A stretch of 64,000 nucleotides of DNA, taken from positions 1 through 64,000 of the IMG/VR virus record IMGVR_UViG_3300008107_000208. One strand, given 5' to 3'. The position numbers and the translations under genes were made by a program. The DNA comes from a virus. Positions 32,981 to 41,599 of the stretch are shown here, piece after piece (within the stretch, counting starts at the first letter, position 1; each line of letters opens with the position of its first letter). The notes under the pieces are model-generated. The model had not been told where the DNA came from, searched no databases, and saw nothing but the letters and a program-made list of their open reading frames with translations.

Positions 32981-33631
32981 TTACTGTGGTGAAGTGTTTC
33001 TAGTATTTTCAGTAGCAGCAAGTTGCTTATTGATATATTGAGAAGACTTTTCATACTTCATAATTCTTCTCATATCACTAAGATAGAGTTGTAGGTAGTC
33101 TGGTTTTAATAGATAGACCTGTCTCTTTTGCTCATTTAGTCTTACTTCATACTCATAGTTAGTAACACCACCAACAGGATTTAAATTTGCTGTTGGTATA
33201 TTTGGATTTGGAATTGAGAAATTTGAATCTACAACTTTACCTTTAGGAAGAATAAGCCTTCCAGAAGAATCTTTCACTTCAGTTGTTTCATAGAATCTAA
33301 TTGTATTCAGATTACTACCATACTTATTTTCTGCATACTTATAAAGTTCGTAATCTGAAAGTGGCCACTGGTCTCTAACATTTACAATACCAGCGGTTAA
33401 AAGAACAACCCAATCATAAGATACGTCACCATAAAGTCTATTGGCGACAGTTTCTGGTCTTTCTCCTTGTTGGATTTGGTATTTGTTGAATAGAGTAAAA
33501 ACATTCTGTAAGTCATCACGAAGTTTGACTCTTCTAAAAAGATTCTTTACTCTTACATATTCGGTAGATGAAGTTCTATCTTTAAATGGGGACTGATAGA
33601 ATAAGTCTGGTAGTTCTCTAAAGTAACTCAT
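32981..33631 (-). CDS. 53: Baseplate wedge protein gp53
   Basis: A 216-residue protein like T4 gp53, which joins baseplate wedges into the hexagonal baseplate. SYFRELPDLFYQSPFKDRTS and VKNLFRRVKLRDDLQNVFT lead to RPETVANRLYGDVSYDWVVL, a LysM-like segment that is diagnostic. The minus-strand cluster gp4, 135-aa gene, gp48 and gp53 is tightly packed and transcribed leftward. Confidence 0.9.
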   Translation of the reverse strand: MSYFRELPDLFYQSPFKDRTSSTEYVRVKNLFRRVKLRDDLQNVFTLFNKYQIQQGERPETVANRLYGDVSYDWVVLLTAGIVNVRDQWPLSDYELYKYAENKYGSNLNTIRFYETTEVKDSSGRLILPKGKVVDSNFSIPNPNIPTANLNPVGGVTNYEYEVRLNEQKRQVYLLKPDYLQLYLSDMRRIMKYEKSSQYINKQLAATENTRNTSPQ

Positions 33632-33632
33632 T

Positions 33633-34709
33633 TTAGTAACCTACAGCATGACCTTGGTTCACTGGATCTTCACCTGGAGCATATGGACCACTATATTGCT
33701 CCTCGTTATAATCTTCAAAGTATATTGGATTAAGTTCTTTAAATGATAAAGACATTGTTATATGAGTTGGTGTTCCATCCCAGAAGGTTGAATAAGTTCC
33801 AGAACCTGTGTAGTTCACTTGTAGATCTACCAGAGCCATTGGTTTAAACTTATTCAATATTGGGTGGTTTTTACCACCTTTCATATAAGTCAGTTGGAAA
33901 AGATCTGGAGCGGAAATGAAGACACCTTGAATCTTAGAGTTTCCACTTGCGTTTTTCTTAGCACTCATTCTTGCTTTCAGGGTACGAATAATAAGAATGA
34001 CTTGTTCCGCTTCTTTCTTATTTCTTGGAAAGAATTCAAAGCTAAACTGGAAATTTCTAAGACCAACACCATCAAATAATAGTTCCAGGTTTGGATTAAA
34101 TACTTGACCAGTTGCTCTTGAAATTAATTCATTAGCACTTACGTTACCACCTAAGACACCAATTGCGGTAGAGGAAACAACATTCTGTATGGCTTTCAAT
34201 GCTTGTGAATCAGCTCCAATTCCACTTACTCCATCCGTCAACGCCTTTAGGGCAGCATTTAATGCTGCTGTTGGATTATCTTGAAATTGATTACCAAAAC
34301 CAATACCAAAGGCTTCTGCTGGATTTAATTTTCCCTCTCCCCAACTAATTTGTGTGGTATCACCTATTTGTTCTGGTATTGGTAGATAAATTGTATGAAG
34401 TATTCCTTTCGTTCTTTTAGTTTCTTCTACTTTTGAAGATATCGTAGGTAATTGAAAGTTTGCCTTCTCTTTTATTTTTACAGTTGGATTTTCTACATTC
34501 TGATCTGTTGGAACATCAAAAAGAGAATCTAAGTTAATTGCTGGAGACTCATATTTGATTATCTCAATTCTCAAATAATCAGAGTCGTTATCGATTCTAG
34601 CATATGGATACCTTAAAACCTTGTCCTTTTGAGCAGTTGCTTTCTCTCCAGGTTTAGGTGAATTTGGTTGATTTCCTTGATATGGAATTACATCTAAGGG
34701 TATCGCCAT
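33633..34709 (-). CDS. 48: Baseplate tail tube cap gp48
   Basis: A 358-residue protein. NPNLELLFDGVGLRNFQFSF then FEFFPRNKKEAEQVI is a strong tail-tube-fold signature shared by the gp48/gp54/gp19 family. The C-terminal KPMALVDLQVNYTGSGTYST segment fits as well. It caps the baseplate hub where the tail tube starts. A minus-strand late core (CTAAATA, 34724-34730) lies 15 bases before the start. Confidence 0.8.
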   Translation of the reverse strand: MAIPLDVIPYQGNQPNSPKPGEKATAQKDKVLRYPYARIDNDSDYLRIEIIKYESPAINLDSLFDVPTDQNVENPTVKIKEKANFQLPTISSKVEETKRTKGILHTIYLPIPEQIGDTTQISWGEGKLNPAEAFGIGFGNQFQDNPTAALNAALKALTDGVSGIGADSQALKAIQNVVSSTAIGVLGGNVSANELISRATGQVFNPNLELLFDGVGLRNFQFSFEFFPRNKKEAEQVILIIRTLKARMSAKKNASGNSKIQGVFISAPDLFQLTYMKGGKNHPILNKFKPMALVDLQVNYTGSGTYSTFWDGTPTHITMSLSFKELNPIYFEDYNEEQYSGPYAPGEDPVNQGHAVGY

Positions 34710-34718
34710 TTATGTTTT

Positions 34719-35126
34719 TTAAGTATTTAGTCGAAAATTAGCAAAAGGTATCATCTGCAAATCTTTCACTTCCGATGGATAGACTTCATACAACCCACCA
34801 GCAACTTCATTCCAAGTATATTGTCTGGTCTCACCCCAATGGAAGTTCAGACCACGAAAACCCCACTGGAATACATCAGTAACAGCAACAAAAGGGTTTT
34901 GATCATAGTTCAGTGATGCTGTCTTGGCGCTGTAAACAAAGATATAAATCTTACCTGCTTCAGGTATCTTAGGTCCTTCATTTAGAACTGCTAAGAGTTC
35001 TACCATAATATCATCAGGGTCTTTGATACCAATAATACTATCACTTATCCCACGGACTCGGTTTACATTTGTATCCGTATCTGTGGGTCTTTTTGTTGTT
35101 TGTTGCTTGACTGTCTTTCTAGGCAT
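34719..35126 (-). CDS. Conserved structural-cluster protein (135 aa)
   Basis: A basic, Thr-rich N-terminus (PRKTVKQQTTKRPTDTD) is followed by a compact domain with GKIYIFVYSAKTASLNYDQN and FQWGFRGLNFHWGETRQYTW. It lies between gp4 and gp48 and shares one base with gp4. Position suggests a head or tail completion factor; no function can be shown. Confidence 0.65.
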   Translation of the reverse strand: MPRKTVKQQTTKRPTDTDTNVNRVRGISDSIIGIKDPDDIMVELLAVLNEGPKIPEAGKIYIFVYSAKTASLNYDQNPFVAVTDVFQWGFRGLNFHWGETRQYTWNEVAGGLYEVYPSEVKDLQMIPFANFRLNT

Positions 35127-35563
35127 TACTTGATACCTAATTCTTTCTCAGTAAAGACTCTGAACTCATAACCCCTATCAAGACACCATTCTTTTGCTGC
35201 TTCCCACTTTGCCTGGTTTTTAGCATACTCGTATGCCTCACGCAAGTAACCTTGAGTTTGTCTCTTTGGTTTTGGTGGAGGTGCAGTTTGACGTAGAGGT
35301 TTAATCTCAATAATATACTTTTTAATGTTTCCAGTTGATTCTTTTACTTTAATGTAAAAGTCTGGAAAATATCTATGTGGTTTATTGTCTACTGGAGACT
35401 TATACCACACATACATTTCTTCACTACCCCATTCTAATATATTTGGGTTATTATCACAGTAACGACAAAACTTTCTTTCCCATAATGATCTATAGATTAT
35501 ATTTGATGGGTCACCTTTGTATTTTTTTGGGTTAGAAGGTTGATACTTTCCCTTATATGCCAT
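35126..35563 (-). CDS. 4: Head completion protein gp4
   Basis: A 145-residue T4 gp4-like protein. IIYRSLWERKFCRYCDNNPN, WGSEEMYVWYKSP and HRYFPDFYIKVK then YIIEIKPLRQT form a nuclease-like (TnsA/PD-(D/E)XK-type) core with D-x(n)-E-x-K. gp4 is needed to finish heads before tail joining. It is the first gene of the leftward unit. Confidence 0.9.
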   Translation of the reverse strand: MAYKGKYQPSNPKKYKGDPSNIIYRSLWERKFCRYCDNNPNILEWGSEEMYVWYKSPVDNKPHRYFPDFYIKVKESTGNIKKYIIEIKPLRQTAPPPKPKRQTQGYLREAYEYAKNQAKWEAAKEWCLDRGYEFRVFTEKELGIK

Positions 35564-35603
35564 CTAAATAACTAATAATGTAAGACTCGTATAAGGTATT
35601 TAG
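35564..35603. promoter_or_regulatory. Crossed divergent late promoters
   Basis: On the plus strand CTAAATA (35564-35570) points right. On the minus strand the same core (plus-strand TATTTAG, 35597-35603) points left. The start codons at 35605 (+) and 35563 (-) are each about 34 bases beyond their own core, so the two transcripts would overlap at their 5' ends. Confidence 0.65.
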
Positions 35604-35604
35604 A

Positions 35605-36405
35605 GTGGCAGCACCTAGACCAAGAAGGATATCGGATTTTAAACCAGCACTAACAAATCTAGCGCAAACTTCACATTATCAGGTTGTTTTTGGTGGTCTA
35701 CCATTACCTTTAAGACAACATTTGAATGTCCGTGGAGTTGGTTATAGGTTTATTACTGAGACATCAGGACTTCTGTGCTATTCTGCTTCGTTACCTGGAA
35801 GTGCTCTTGCTACTGCGAATATTAAGGGAAACTTTATGGGAGTCGTTGAAAATATGGCTCACACAAGATTGTTTACTGAGATAGGTCTTGAGTTTTATGT
35901 TGATAATGAGTATAAAACTCTGAAGTTCTTAGAACATTGGATGGACTTCATTTCTAATGGATCCGCACATAGAAAAGCATCTGATGATTATTATTTTAGG
36001 ATGGAATATCCAGAAGATTATAAATCAAACCAAACAAAAATTATTAAGTTTGATAGAGATTATAAAGAAGATATAGAATATACTTTCTGGGGTCTTTTTC
36101 CAAGAGATCTTTCATCAACAGTAGTGAAATATGATGCATCGGAGATATTAAAAGCATCAGTACGCTTTAGTTACGACAGATATATTTGTGGTAGAAGTGA
36201 TAGTTACTCTATTCACAGAGGAACTGATGATAATAAGAAAAATGATAATTCAAATCAATCAACTGGTAATGAAGGACAGAGATATGTTCCAGTTTCTGCT
36301 GGTGCTGCTCAGGCTGGTGGAGTTAGATTTATTCCTGAAGGTATGACTTATGCTGAAGCACTTAACAAGGGACAAGTCTACAATAGCCCCTATGGACCTA
36401 GATAA
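35605..36405 (+). CDS. 54: Baseplate tail tube initiator gp54-like
   Basis: A 266-residue protein with a GTG start. TSHYQVVFGGLPLPLRQHLN, LCYSASLPGSALATANIKGN and MAHTRLFTEIGLEFYVDNEY are typical of T4 tail-tube-like proteins. Size and position opposite gp4 and before gp26 favour gp54, the protein on which the tail tube starts to polymerise. The C-terminal extension with MTYAEALNKGQVYN is extra. Tail tube gp19 is an alternative but is usually shorter. Confidence 0.65.
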   Translation: MAAPRPRRISDFKPALTNLAQTSHYQVVFGGLPLPLRQHLNVRGVGYRFITETSGLLCYSASLPGSALATANIKGNFMGVVENMAHTRLFTEIGLEFYVDNEYKTLKFLEHWMDFISNGSAHRKASDDYYFRMEYPEDYKSNQTKIIKFDRDYKEDIEYTFWGLFPRDLSSTVVKYDASEILKASVRFSYDRYICGRSDSYSIHRGTDDNKKNDNSNQSTGNEGQRYVPVSAGAAQAGGVRFIPEGMTYAEALNKGQVYNSPYGPR

Positions 36406-36408
36406 ATA
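36401..36408 (+). promoter_or_regulatory. Late promoter core
   Basis: GATAAATA overlaps the stop of the upstream gene and lies 27 bases before the gp26 start. Confidence 0.55.
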
Positions 36409-36434
36409 TTTTTAACTGAACTTTTTGGGTTGTT

Positions 36435-37151
36435 ATGCCTTTACCAAAAATATCTACACCAACCTATGAGTTGGAACTTCCTTCTAATGGAAAGAAAATT
36501 AGATATCGCCCTTTTCTTGTAAGAGAAGAAAAGATTCTTATCATCGCAATGGAAAGCGAAGATGATAAGCAAATCACAAATGCTGTTAAGGAAGTTATTT
36601 CTAACTGTATCCTAAGCAGAGGAATTAAAATCGAACAACTGTCTACATTTGATATTGAATATATCTTTTTGAACATCAGAGGTAAATCTGTTGGCGAAGA
36701 AGTGGAAGTTATTGTAACATGTCCAGATGATGGAACTACCCAAGTTCCCGTAACAATCAACTTAGATGATATCAAAGTTGAGACTGGAAAGAACCATAAT
36801 AGAGATATCAAACTTGATAATGATCTTATTCTGAGGATGAAGTATCCATCTATGGAAGAATTTGTGAAAAATAATTTCAGCACCGAAGAGCTAAACTTAG
36901 ATAATACTTTTGATCTAATCTCTTCCTGCATTGAGCAAGTCTATTCTGAGGAAGAGTCTTGGTCAGCATCGGACTGTTCTAAGAAAGAACTTAGAGAATT
37001 TCTTGAGCAGTTGAGTTCAAAACAATTCAAAGAGATTGAAACATTCTTTGAGACAATGCCAAAATTGTCTCATACTGTTACGGTGATGAATCCAAATACA
37101 AAGGTTGAAAATGAAATTGTTCTGGAGGGATTAAATGCTTTTTTCGGGTAA
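36435..37151 (+). CDS. 26: Baseplate hub assembly protein gp26
   Basis: A 238-residue protein matching the T4 gp26 family: PTYELELPSNGKKIRYRPFL, VREEKILIIAMESEDDKQI and SKKELREFLEQLSSKQFKEI. In T4, gp26 is part of the hub assembly pathway with gp51, which follows two bases later. It has its own late promoter. Confidence 0.85.
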   Translation: MPLPKISTPTYELELPSNGKKIRYRPFLVREEKILIIAMESEDDKQITNAVKEVISNCILSRGIKIEQLSTFDIEYIFLNIRGKSVGEEVEVIVTCPDDGTTQVPVTINLDDIKVETGKNHNRDIKLDNDLILRMKYPSMEEFVKNNFSTEELNLDNTFDLISSCIEQVYSEEESWSASDCSKKELREFLEQLSSKQFKEIETFFETMPKLSHTVTVMNPNTKVENEIVLEGLNAFFG

Positions 37152-37153
37152 GT

Positions 37154-37336
37154 ATGGCTCATGAAGATCTTGAGTCATACTACAAGATAAATTTTGCCTT
37201 GATGCAGCATCATAAATACTCATTGACTGAACTAGAGAATATGATACCTTGGGAAAGAGAAGTTTATCTCACTTTCCTAAAACAATATATTGAGGAAGAA
37301 AATTTAAAACAACAGCAATCTGAACTAAATGGCTGA
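37154..37336 (+). CDS. 51: Baseplate hub assembly catalyst gp51-like
   Basis: A 60-residue helical protein (DLESYYKINFALMQHHKYSL then TELENMIPWEREVYLTFLKQ). This short form next to gp26 is annotated as gp51 in related cyanophages, as I recall. It overlaps the next gene by eight bases. Confidence 0.7.
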   Translation: MAHEDLESYYKINFALMQHHKYSLTELENMIPWEREVYLTFLKQYIEEENLKQQQSELNG

Positions 37337-38741
37337 GTTTTCATCGCCAATCACAACTGGTTTAAGAGTAAGAAGAACTAGAGTATCCTCTTTTTCGTTT
37401 CTGAATCGTCCCCAAGACCAACAGCCAAGGGAAGATTATGGAACTACGCTTGCGCTGCAGCAGAATAGACTTGCTTTTGATAATATTAATTCTTCCCTTA
37501 TAAATCTTAGTAATCAAGTTAGTGCTCTAAGTGCTTCTCTGAATGGTATTGCTGAAAGAGTAAGAGAAGATTCTGCATTAGATCAGGCAAGAGAATCTCA
37601 GAAGATAAGACAGGAAGAAATCTTAGCAGAGCAGAAAATCAGAGAAGGTAAAGAAAGCGTCGTTGAACGCAAAATGCAGTCTGCTCTTTTGACTCCGATT
37701 AAAAAAGTTGGCGATAAAGCAAGATTTACTCTAGGTAGATTATCAAGCTTCTTTATGATTCTCCTAGGTGGTTTCCTAGGAAATATGGCGCTATCAACTA
37801 TTAGTGCCTTGATATCTGGTGATAAAGAAAGACTAGAAGAACTTAAGCAAAAGTTCTTGAAGAATATTGGTGTTGTAACTGGTATTTTCTTATTGTTTAG
37901 TGGTGGATTTAGAACTATACTTGGTTATCTTACCAGACTTACTTCTAAGTTGGGTAGTTCTATTTTTAGAAACTTATTAATTAGACCTGTTGCTGCACTA
38001 CTCAATTTAGTTAAAACTGCTGCTGCAGGTATAGCGGCAGGAATAGGTTTAAAACCAAAAACAAAACCAACTCCAACAAAACCAAAACCATCAGCACCAC
38101 CAGCAAAAACTTCACCTGGAGGTAAAGCAGGATCTAGTGGAGCTCCACCTGCTTCATCTGGTTCTAAAGGAAGTCCTTTTGGTTCATCAGTACTTAAAGG
38201 TGGTTTATTCGCTGCAGGTGCGTCTGCAATATACGATACGCTTTTTGGATCATCTGTTGGTGAAATGATCGCTGGTTCTGGTACAGGTTTTGCTGCTGGC
38301 GGTGCTCTATCAGCATTAAACTATGTTCTAGGTCCAAAATTCACAATACCGTTAACAATAGCTGGAACATTTGCTATTCCAGCATTGATTGGTCTTGGTA
38401 AGGAATTTTATAAGGGAAGCGATATTGGTAAAGATAATCCATTCTTGAATACAGAGATTAATTTACTAGATGCGTTTACTGGACAAGGACCATTATTTAA
38501 AACACCATCTCCAGAAATAAATGCACCACCAAAAAAATCTAATGATAATCTCCAGTCATTAAAAAGTTCAGACTCTGGAGGTAATGTAACAGTAATTAAT
38601 AATGAATCTACTGCTAGTGCAAGAAATGTACCAACACAAGATCTAGGTTCTGCTAACTATCTGCCTAGCATTGCTACTTCAGATCCAGATAATTTTCACA
38701 AGTATACTTCGTATCGTTACTTTAATACTGGATGGGCATAA
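37329..38741 (+). CDS. Tape-measure-like tail protein
   Basis: A 470-residue protein. Residues about 45-120 are a coiled coil (QQNRLAFDNINSSLINLSNQ ...). Two strongly hydrophobic stretches follow (FFMILLGGFLGNMALSTISA and GVVTGIFLLFSGGFRTILGY), then an Ala/Pro/Lys linker, and a Gly/Ala-rich segment (GTGFAAGGALSALNYVLGP). In T4 order the tape measure (gp29) lies here, between gp51/gp27 and gp48/gp54. The coiled coil plus membrane-seeking segments fit a tape measure or hub plug; no sequence match to gp29 is visible. Confidence 0.5.
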   Translation: MAEFSSPITTGLRVRRTRVSSFSFLNRPQDQQPREDYGTTLALQQNRLAFDNINSSLINLSNQVSALSASLNGIAERVREDSALDQARESQKIRQEEILAEQKIREGKESVVERKMQSALLTPIKKVGDKARFTLGRLSSFFMILLGGFLGNMALSTISALISGDKERLEELKQKFLKNIGVVTGIFLLFSGGFRTILGYLTRLTSKLGSSIFRNLLIRPVAALLNLVKTAAAGIAAGIGLKPKTKPTPTKPKPSAPPAKTSPGGKAGSSGAPPASSGSKGSPFGSSVLKGGLFAAGASAIYDTLFGSSVGEMIAGSGTGFAAGGALSALNYVLGPKFTIPLTIAGTFAIPALIGLGKEFYKGSDIGKDNPFLNTEINLLDAFTGQGPLFKTPSPEINAPPKKSNDNLQSLKSSDSGGNVTVINNESTASARNVPTQDLGSANYLPSIATSDPDNFHKYTSYRYFNTGWA

Positions 38742-38746
38742 GTTAA

Positions 38747-40300
38747 ATGGCGTATCGTTCTTCCATAAATGTAACTAGCATTAATAAGTCTTTATCTGGA
38801 CTTAACAAAAGTCTTCTTAGGACAAGAGAATCTGCTGCAACTGTTAGAACAACAATTATACAGTCTACAACAAATAAGAGAAAATCTTTTTCAGCGAGTA
38901 TAAAAGCATTTAATCAGAGAAGAGAAGCGACAAGAAGAAAAGAAAGAGAGGATATTGTAGAGGCATCATCAATTCAGGGTGCAATATCAAGATCTACTAG
39001 TGCTGTAGCAAATAGCACAAGAGGTTTCTTGGGTAGAATACTTGATTTTCTTGGAACATTACTAGTTGGATGGGCTTTGACCAATCTCCCAAATATCATT
39101 AAAATGGCTCAAGCTCTCATTGAGAGGATGAAGACATATTTCCAATATCTCAATAATTTTAGAGAGGGTCTTCAAAACTTTTTGATAGGATTTGGTGATA
39201 TGGTTGGTGAAATTTCTTCTGGTCTTGTTAGATTTGATTTTAATGCTGTAAGAGTAGCAGTAGACAAAGGAATGAATCAAATGAAGGATTCCTTCGTCCA
39301 AATGGATAATTCAATAAATTCTGTAATACTTTTACTTAAGCAGGATGTTAAGAAATTACTTGGAATTGAGGATTATGAATTTGATAGAGGTAGTGATGAT
39401 GGTGGAGGTGGTGGAGTAGATCCTGGAGGAGGTTCAGCACAACTTCCAGATCCAAAGTCTGCTGAAATGTATCGTATCGCTGCGGCACTCACCACAGAAG
39501 GTAGTAGTGACCAGGGATACGCCGACATGCTGCAGGTGGTTGCTAATAGAGTTGCACACCCTGGATATGGTACTAACTATACTGATGTTCTTGGTGCTCC
39601 CGGACAGTTTCAAGGTGTGTACACTAGAGGTAGTGGAGCATTTAAATCAATACGTACTTTAGGGCAAGCATCTGCATGGTCTGGTCAAAGTCAGGCAACT
39701 CTATTAAAAGTTATTAGTCTTCTATCCGATCCAAAAAGACAAGCAAGTGCAGCAAAATTTGTTGGCGGTGCTCTAGAGTTTAGAGGTAGTCCAGCAACAG
39801 TTAGGGCAGTTAATAGTGATAGCGATCCACGAAATAATATTCGGGCAGATGCTAATGGAATAATTCCTGGTTCCGTCTGGCGTGGTACAAACCAAGATAA
39901 CCAGTTCCTTGTGGATCCATCCAAAGATCCGATGCTTAGTGGTCCAGCATCACTTAACCTACCAAAACCACAACCACAAGCACCACCACCAAAAAGCCCC
40001 CCAAAACGAAATACTGCTATGCCTGATGCGAGTAAAGAGGGTGCTCCCGGAATTCCTGGAGATCCTAAGTCTCCAAAAATTGGTGAATGGGTAGGTTCAT
40101 CTAAAAAAGACTATTCATCTCAACTTGCTATGGCTTTGCAAAATGCAAAACCACAACCAAGAACAAATACTTTAATTTTAAATAATACTGTAAAGCAAAC
40201 AGAATATGTTGGTGGAGAAACAAATAGTGGTTCTGTTATTATAGTTGCTGGGGTAAATAGTAATAATATAAAAAATAAGTTCCTTTCTAGTGTAGTATAA
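38747..40300 (+). CDS. Tail protein with SleB-like cell wall hydrolase domain
   Basis: A 517-residue protein. The N-terminal 230 residues are helical with a hydrophobic segment (GRILDFLGTLLVGWALTNLP), like the preceding gene. Residues about 238-350 resemble the SleB/Hydrolase_2 cell-wall hydrolase fold: RIAAALTTEGSSDQGYADML has the catalytic Glu251, then VVANRVAHPG and YTDVLGAPGQFQGVYTRGSG. A Pro-rich linker and a small beta-rich end follow. It would open the host wall during injection, replacing the lysozyme domain missing from gp5. Confidence 0.7.
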   Translation: MAYRSSINVTSINKSLSGLNKSLLRTRESAATVRTTIIQSTTNKRKSFSASIKAFNQRREATRRKEREDIVEASSIQGAISRSTSAVANSTRGFLGRILDFLGTLLVGWALTNLPNIIKMAQALIERMKTYFQYLNNFREGLQNFLIGFGDMVGEISSGLVRFDFNAVRVAVDKGMNQMKDSFVQMDNSINSVILLLKQDVKKLLGIEDYEFDRGSDDGGGGGVDPGGGSAQLPDPKSAEMYRIAAALTTEGSSDQGYADMLQVVANRVAHPGYGTNYTDVLGAPGQFQGVYTRGSGAFKSIRTLGQASAWSGQSQATLLKVISLLSDPKRQASAAKFVGGALEFRGSPATVRAVNSDSDPRNNIRADANGIIPGSVWRGTNQDNQFLVDPSKDPMLSGPASLNLPKPQPQAPPPKSPPKRNTAMPDASKEGAPGIPGDPKSPKIGEWVGSSKKDYSSQLAMALQNAKPQPRTNTLILNNTVKQTEYVGGETNSGSVIIVAGVNSNNIKNKFLSSVV

Positions 40301-41590
40301 ATGGCAGCAAGAGACGCATCAATATTCGAACAAATTACCATAGAGTCTGGTGATGGTACAAGAACCATTGATATGAGACTCGGTGTAGTTGCTATCAAAT
40401 ATTATGAAGATGTTTTTTCACCAACTATCACAGCAGAGATTACCGTATCTAATACGGGAGGAACAATTCCTGGAAAAGATGGTTCATTGCAGTCAATCTA
40501 CAGTGGTCTTCCGTTAAGAGGTGGCGAAAGAGTATTCATAAAAATTGCTGGTAACAGTGATAAAAATAAATCTGGTATTGATCTTGTTGATGAACCATTG
40601 TACGTCTCTAAAATTACAAATGTTATCAGAGAAGGTCAAAGAGAAACATTTACATTAAAGTTAGTATCAAGAGAAGCAATTACTAATGAAACTTCAAGAC
40701 TATACAAAAAATTTCCAAGAGCTCAAATAACTGATCATATAGAAAACATTATAAAGGAAGGTTTACAATCTCAAAAAACATTGAAATCTGATGTCGTTAG
40801 TAATCAATATAGTTTTATTGGAAACTTGAGAAGACCTTTCGATGTTCTGACTTGGTTAGCATCAAAGTCTATTCCAGATACCAATGTTCCTGGATACTTT
40901 TTCTATGAAACTATAGATGGATACAACTTCAGATCTATCGACAAACTTATTATTGATGGAAAAGCAAGTCCAAAAGCAGAATATTATCATCAAGAGGACC
41001 AAGATATTGAGAAGTCAACTGATCAAAGGATATTGAGTTATTCTGTTAATAGAAATAATGACTTATTAGAAAAACTTAGACTAGGAACGTATGCATCATT
41101 CTTTACTGAATATGATCCATATCAAAGTAAGTTTAGTCTTCAGCAAGAAGGAAAGAGAACAATAACTGATTTTGCTAAGAACGCAACATTCCTTGGTGAC
41201 GATCCAGATATTCCTAAAATTTTTGGTTCTGGTAACTTCTCTTTTGACACTGTTCCAAGTAGAATTATCTCATCAGTTCTCGATGTTGGTGTGTTGGAGA
41301 AAGATGTGAGCAAACAACCTGGTAATGATGCTAAGTTATATCAAAGAGACGCTTTCTTTAGATACAATTATTTGTTCATGCAAACACTCAATATGACTGT
41401 TCCATTAAATAATAATTTAAGATCTGGTGATGTTATACGATGCAATTTCCTTAAAATTTCAGCAAACAGTAATGATTTTGACCCTGAGAATAGTGGTCTA
41501 TATATGATAAAAGAACTCTGTCATTATTTTGATGGTACACAATCTCTAACATCAATGAAGCTACTTAGAGATACATTCAGGGATATTTAA
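40301..41590 (+). CDS. 27: Baseplate hub protein gp27-like
   Basis: A 429-residue protein. MRLGVVAIKYYEDVFSPTIT, LPLRGGERVFIKIAGNSDKN and FTLKLVSREAITNETSRLYK resemble the ring-forming beta domains of T4 gp27 and related hub proteins. NMTVPLNNNLRSGDVIRCNF fits the C-terminal hub domain. It is followed by gp5 ten bases on, as expected for the hub pair. Confidence 0.7.
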   Translation: MAARDASIFEQITIESGDGTRTIDMRLGVVAIKYYEDVFSPTITAEITVSNTGGTIPGKDGSLQSIYSGLPLRGGERVFIKIAGNSDKNKSGIDLVDEPLYVSKITNVIREGQRETFTLKLVSREAITNETSRLYKKFPRAQITDHIENIIKEGLQSQKTLKSDVVSNQYSFIGNLRRPFDVLTWLASKSIPDTNVPGYFFYETIDGYNFRSIDKLIIDGKASPKAEYYHQEDQDIEKSTDQRILSYSVNRNNDLLEKLRLGTYASFFTEYDPYQSKFSLQQEGKRTITDFAKNATFLGDDPDIPKIFGSGNFSFDTVPSRIISSVLDVGVLEKDVSKQPGNDAKLYQRDAFFRYNYLFMQTLNMTVPLNNNLRSGDVIRCNFLKISANSNDFDPENSGLYMIKELCHYFDGTQSLTSMKLLRDTFRDI

Positions 41591-41599
41591 AAGTAACAA

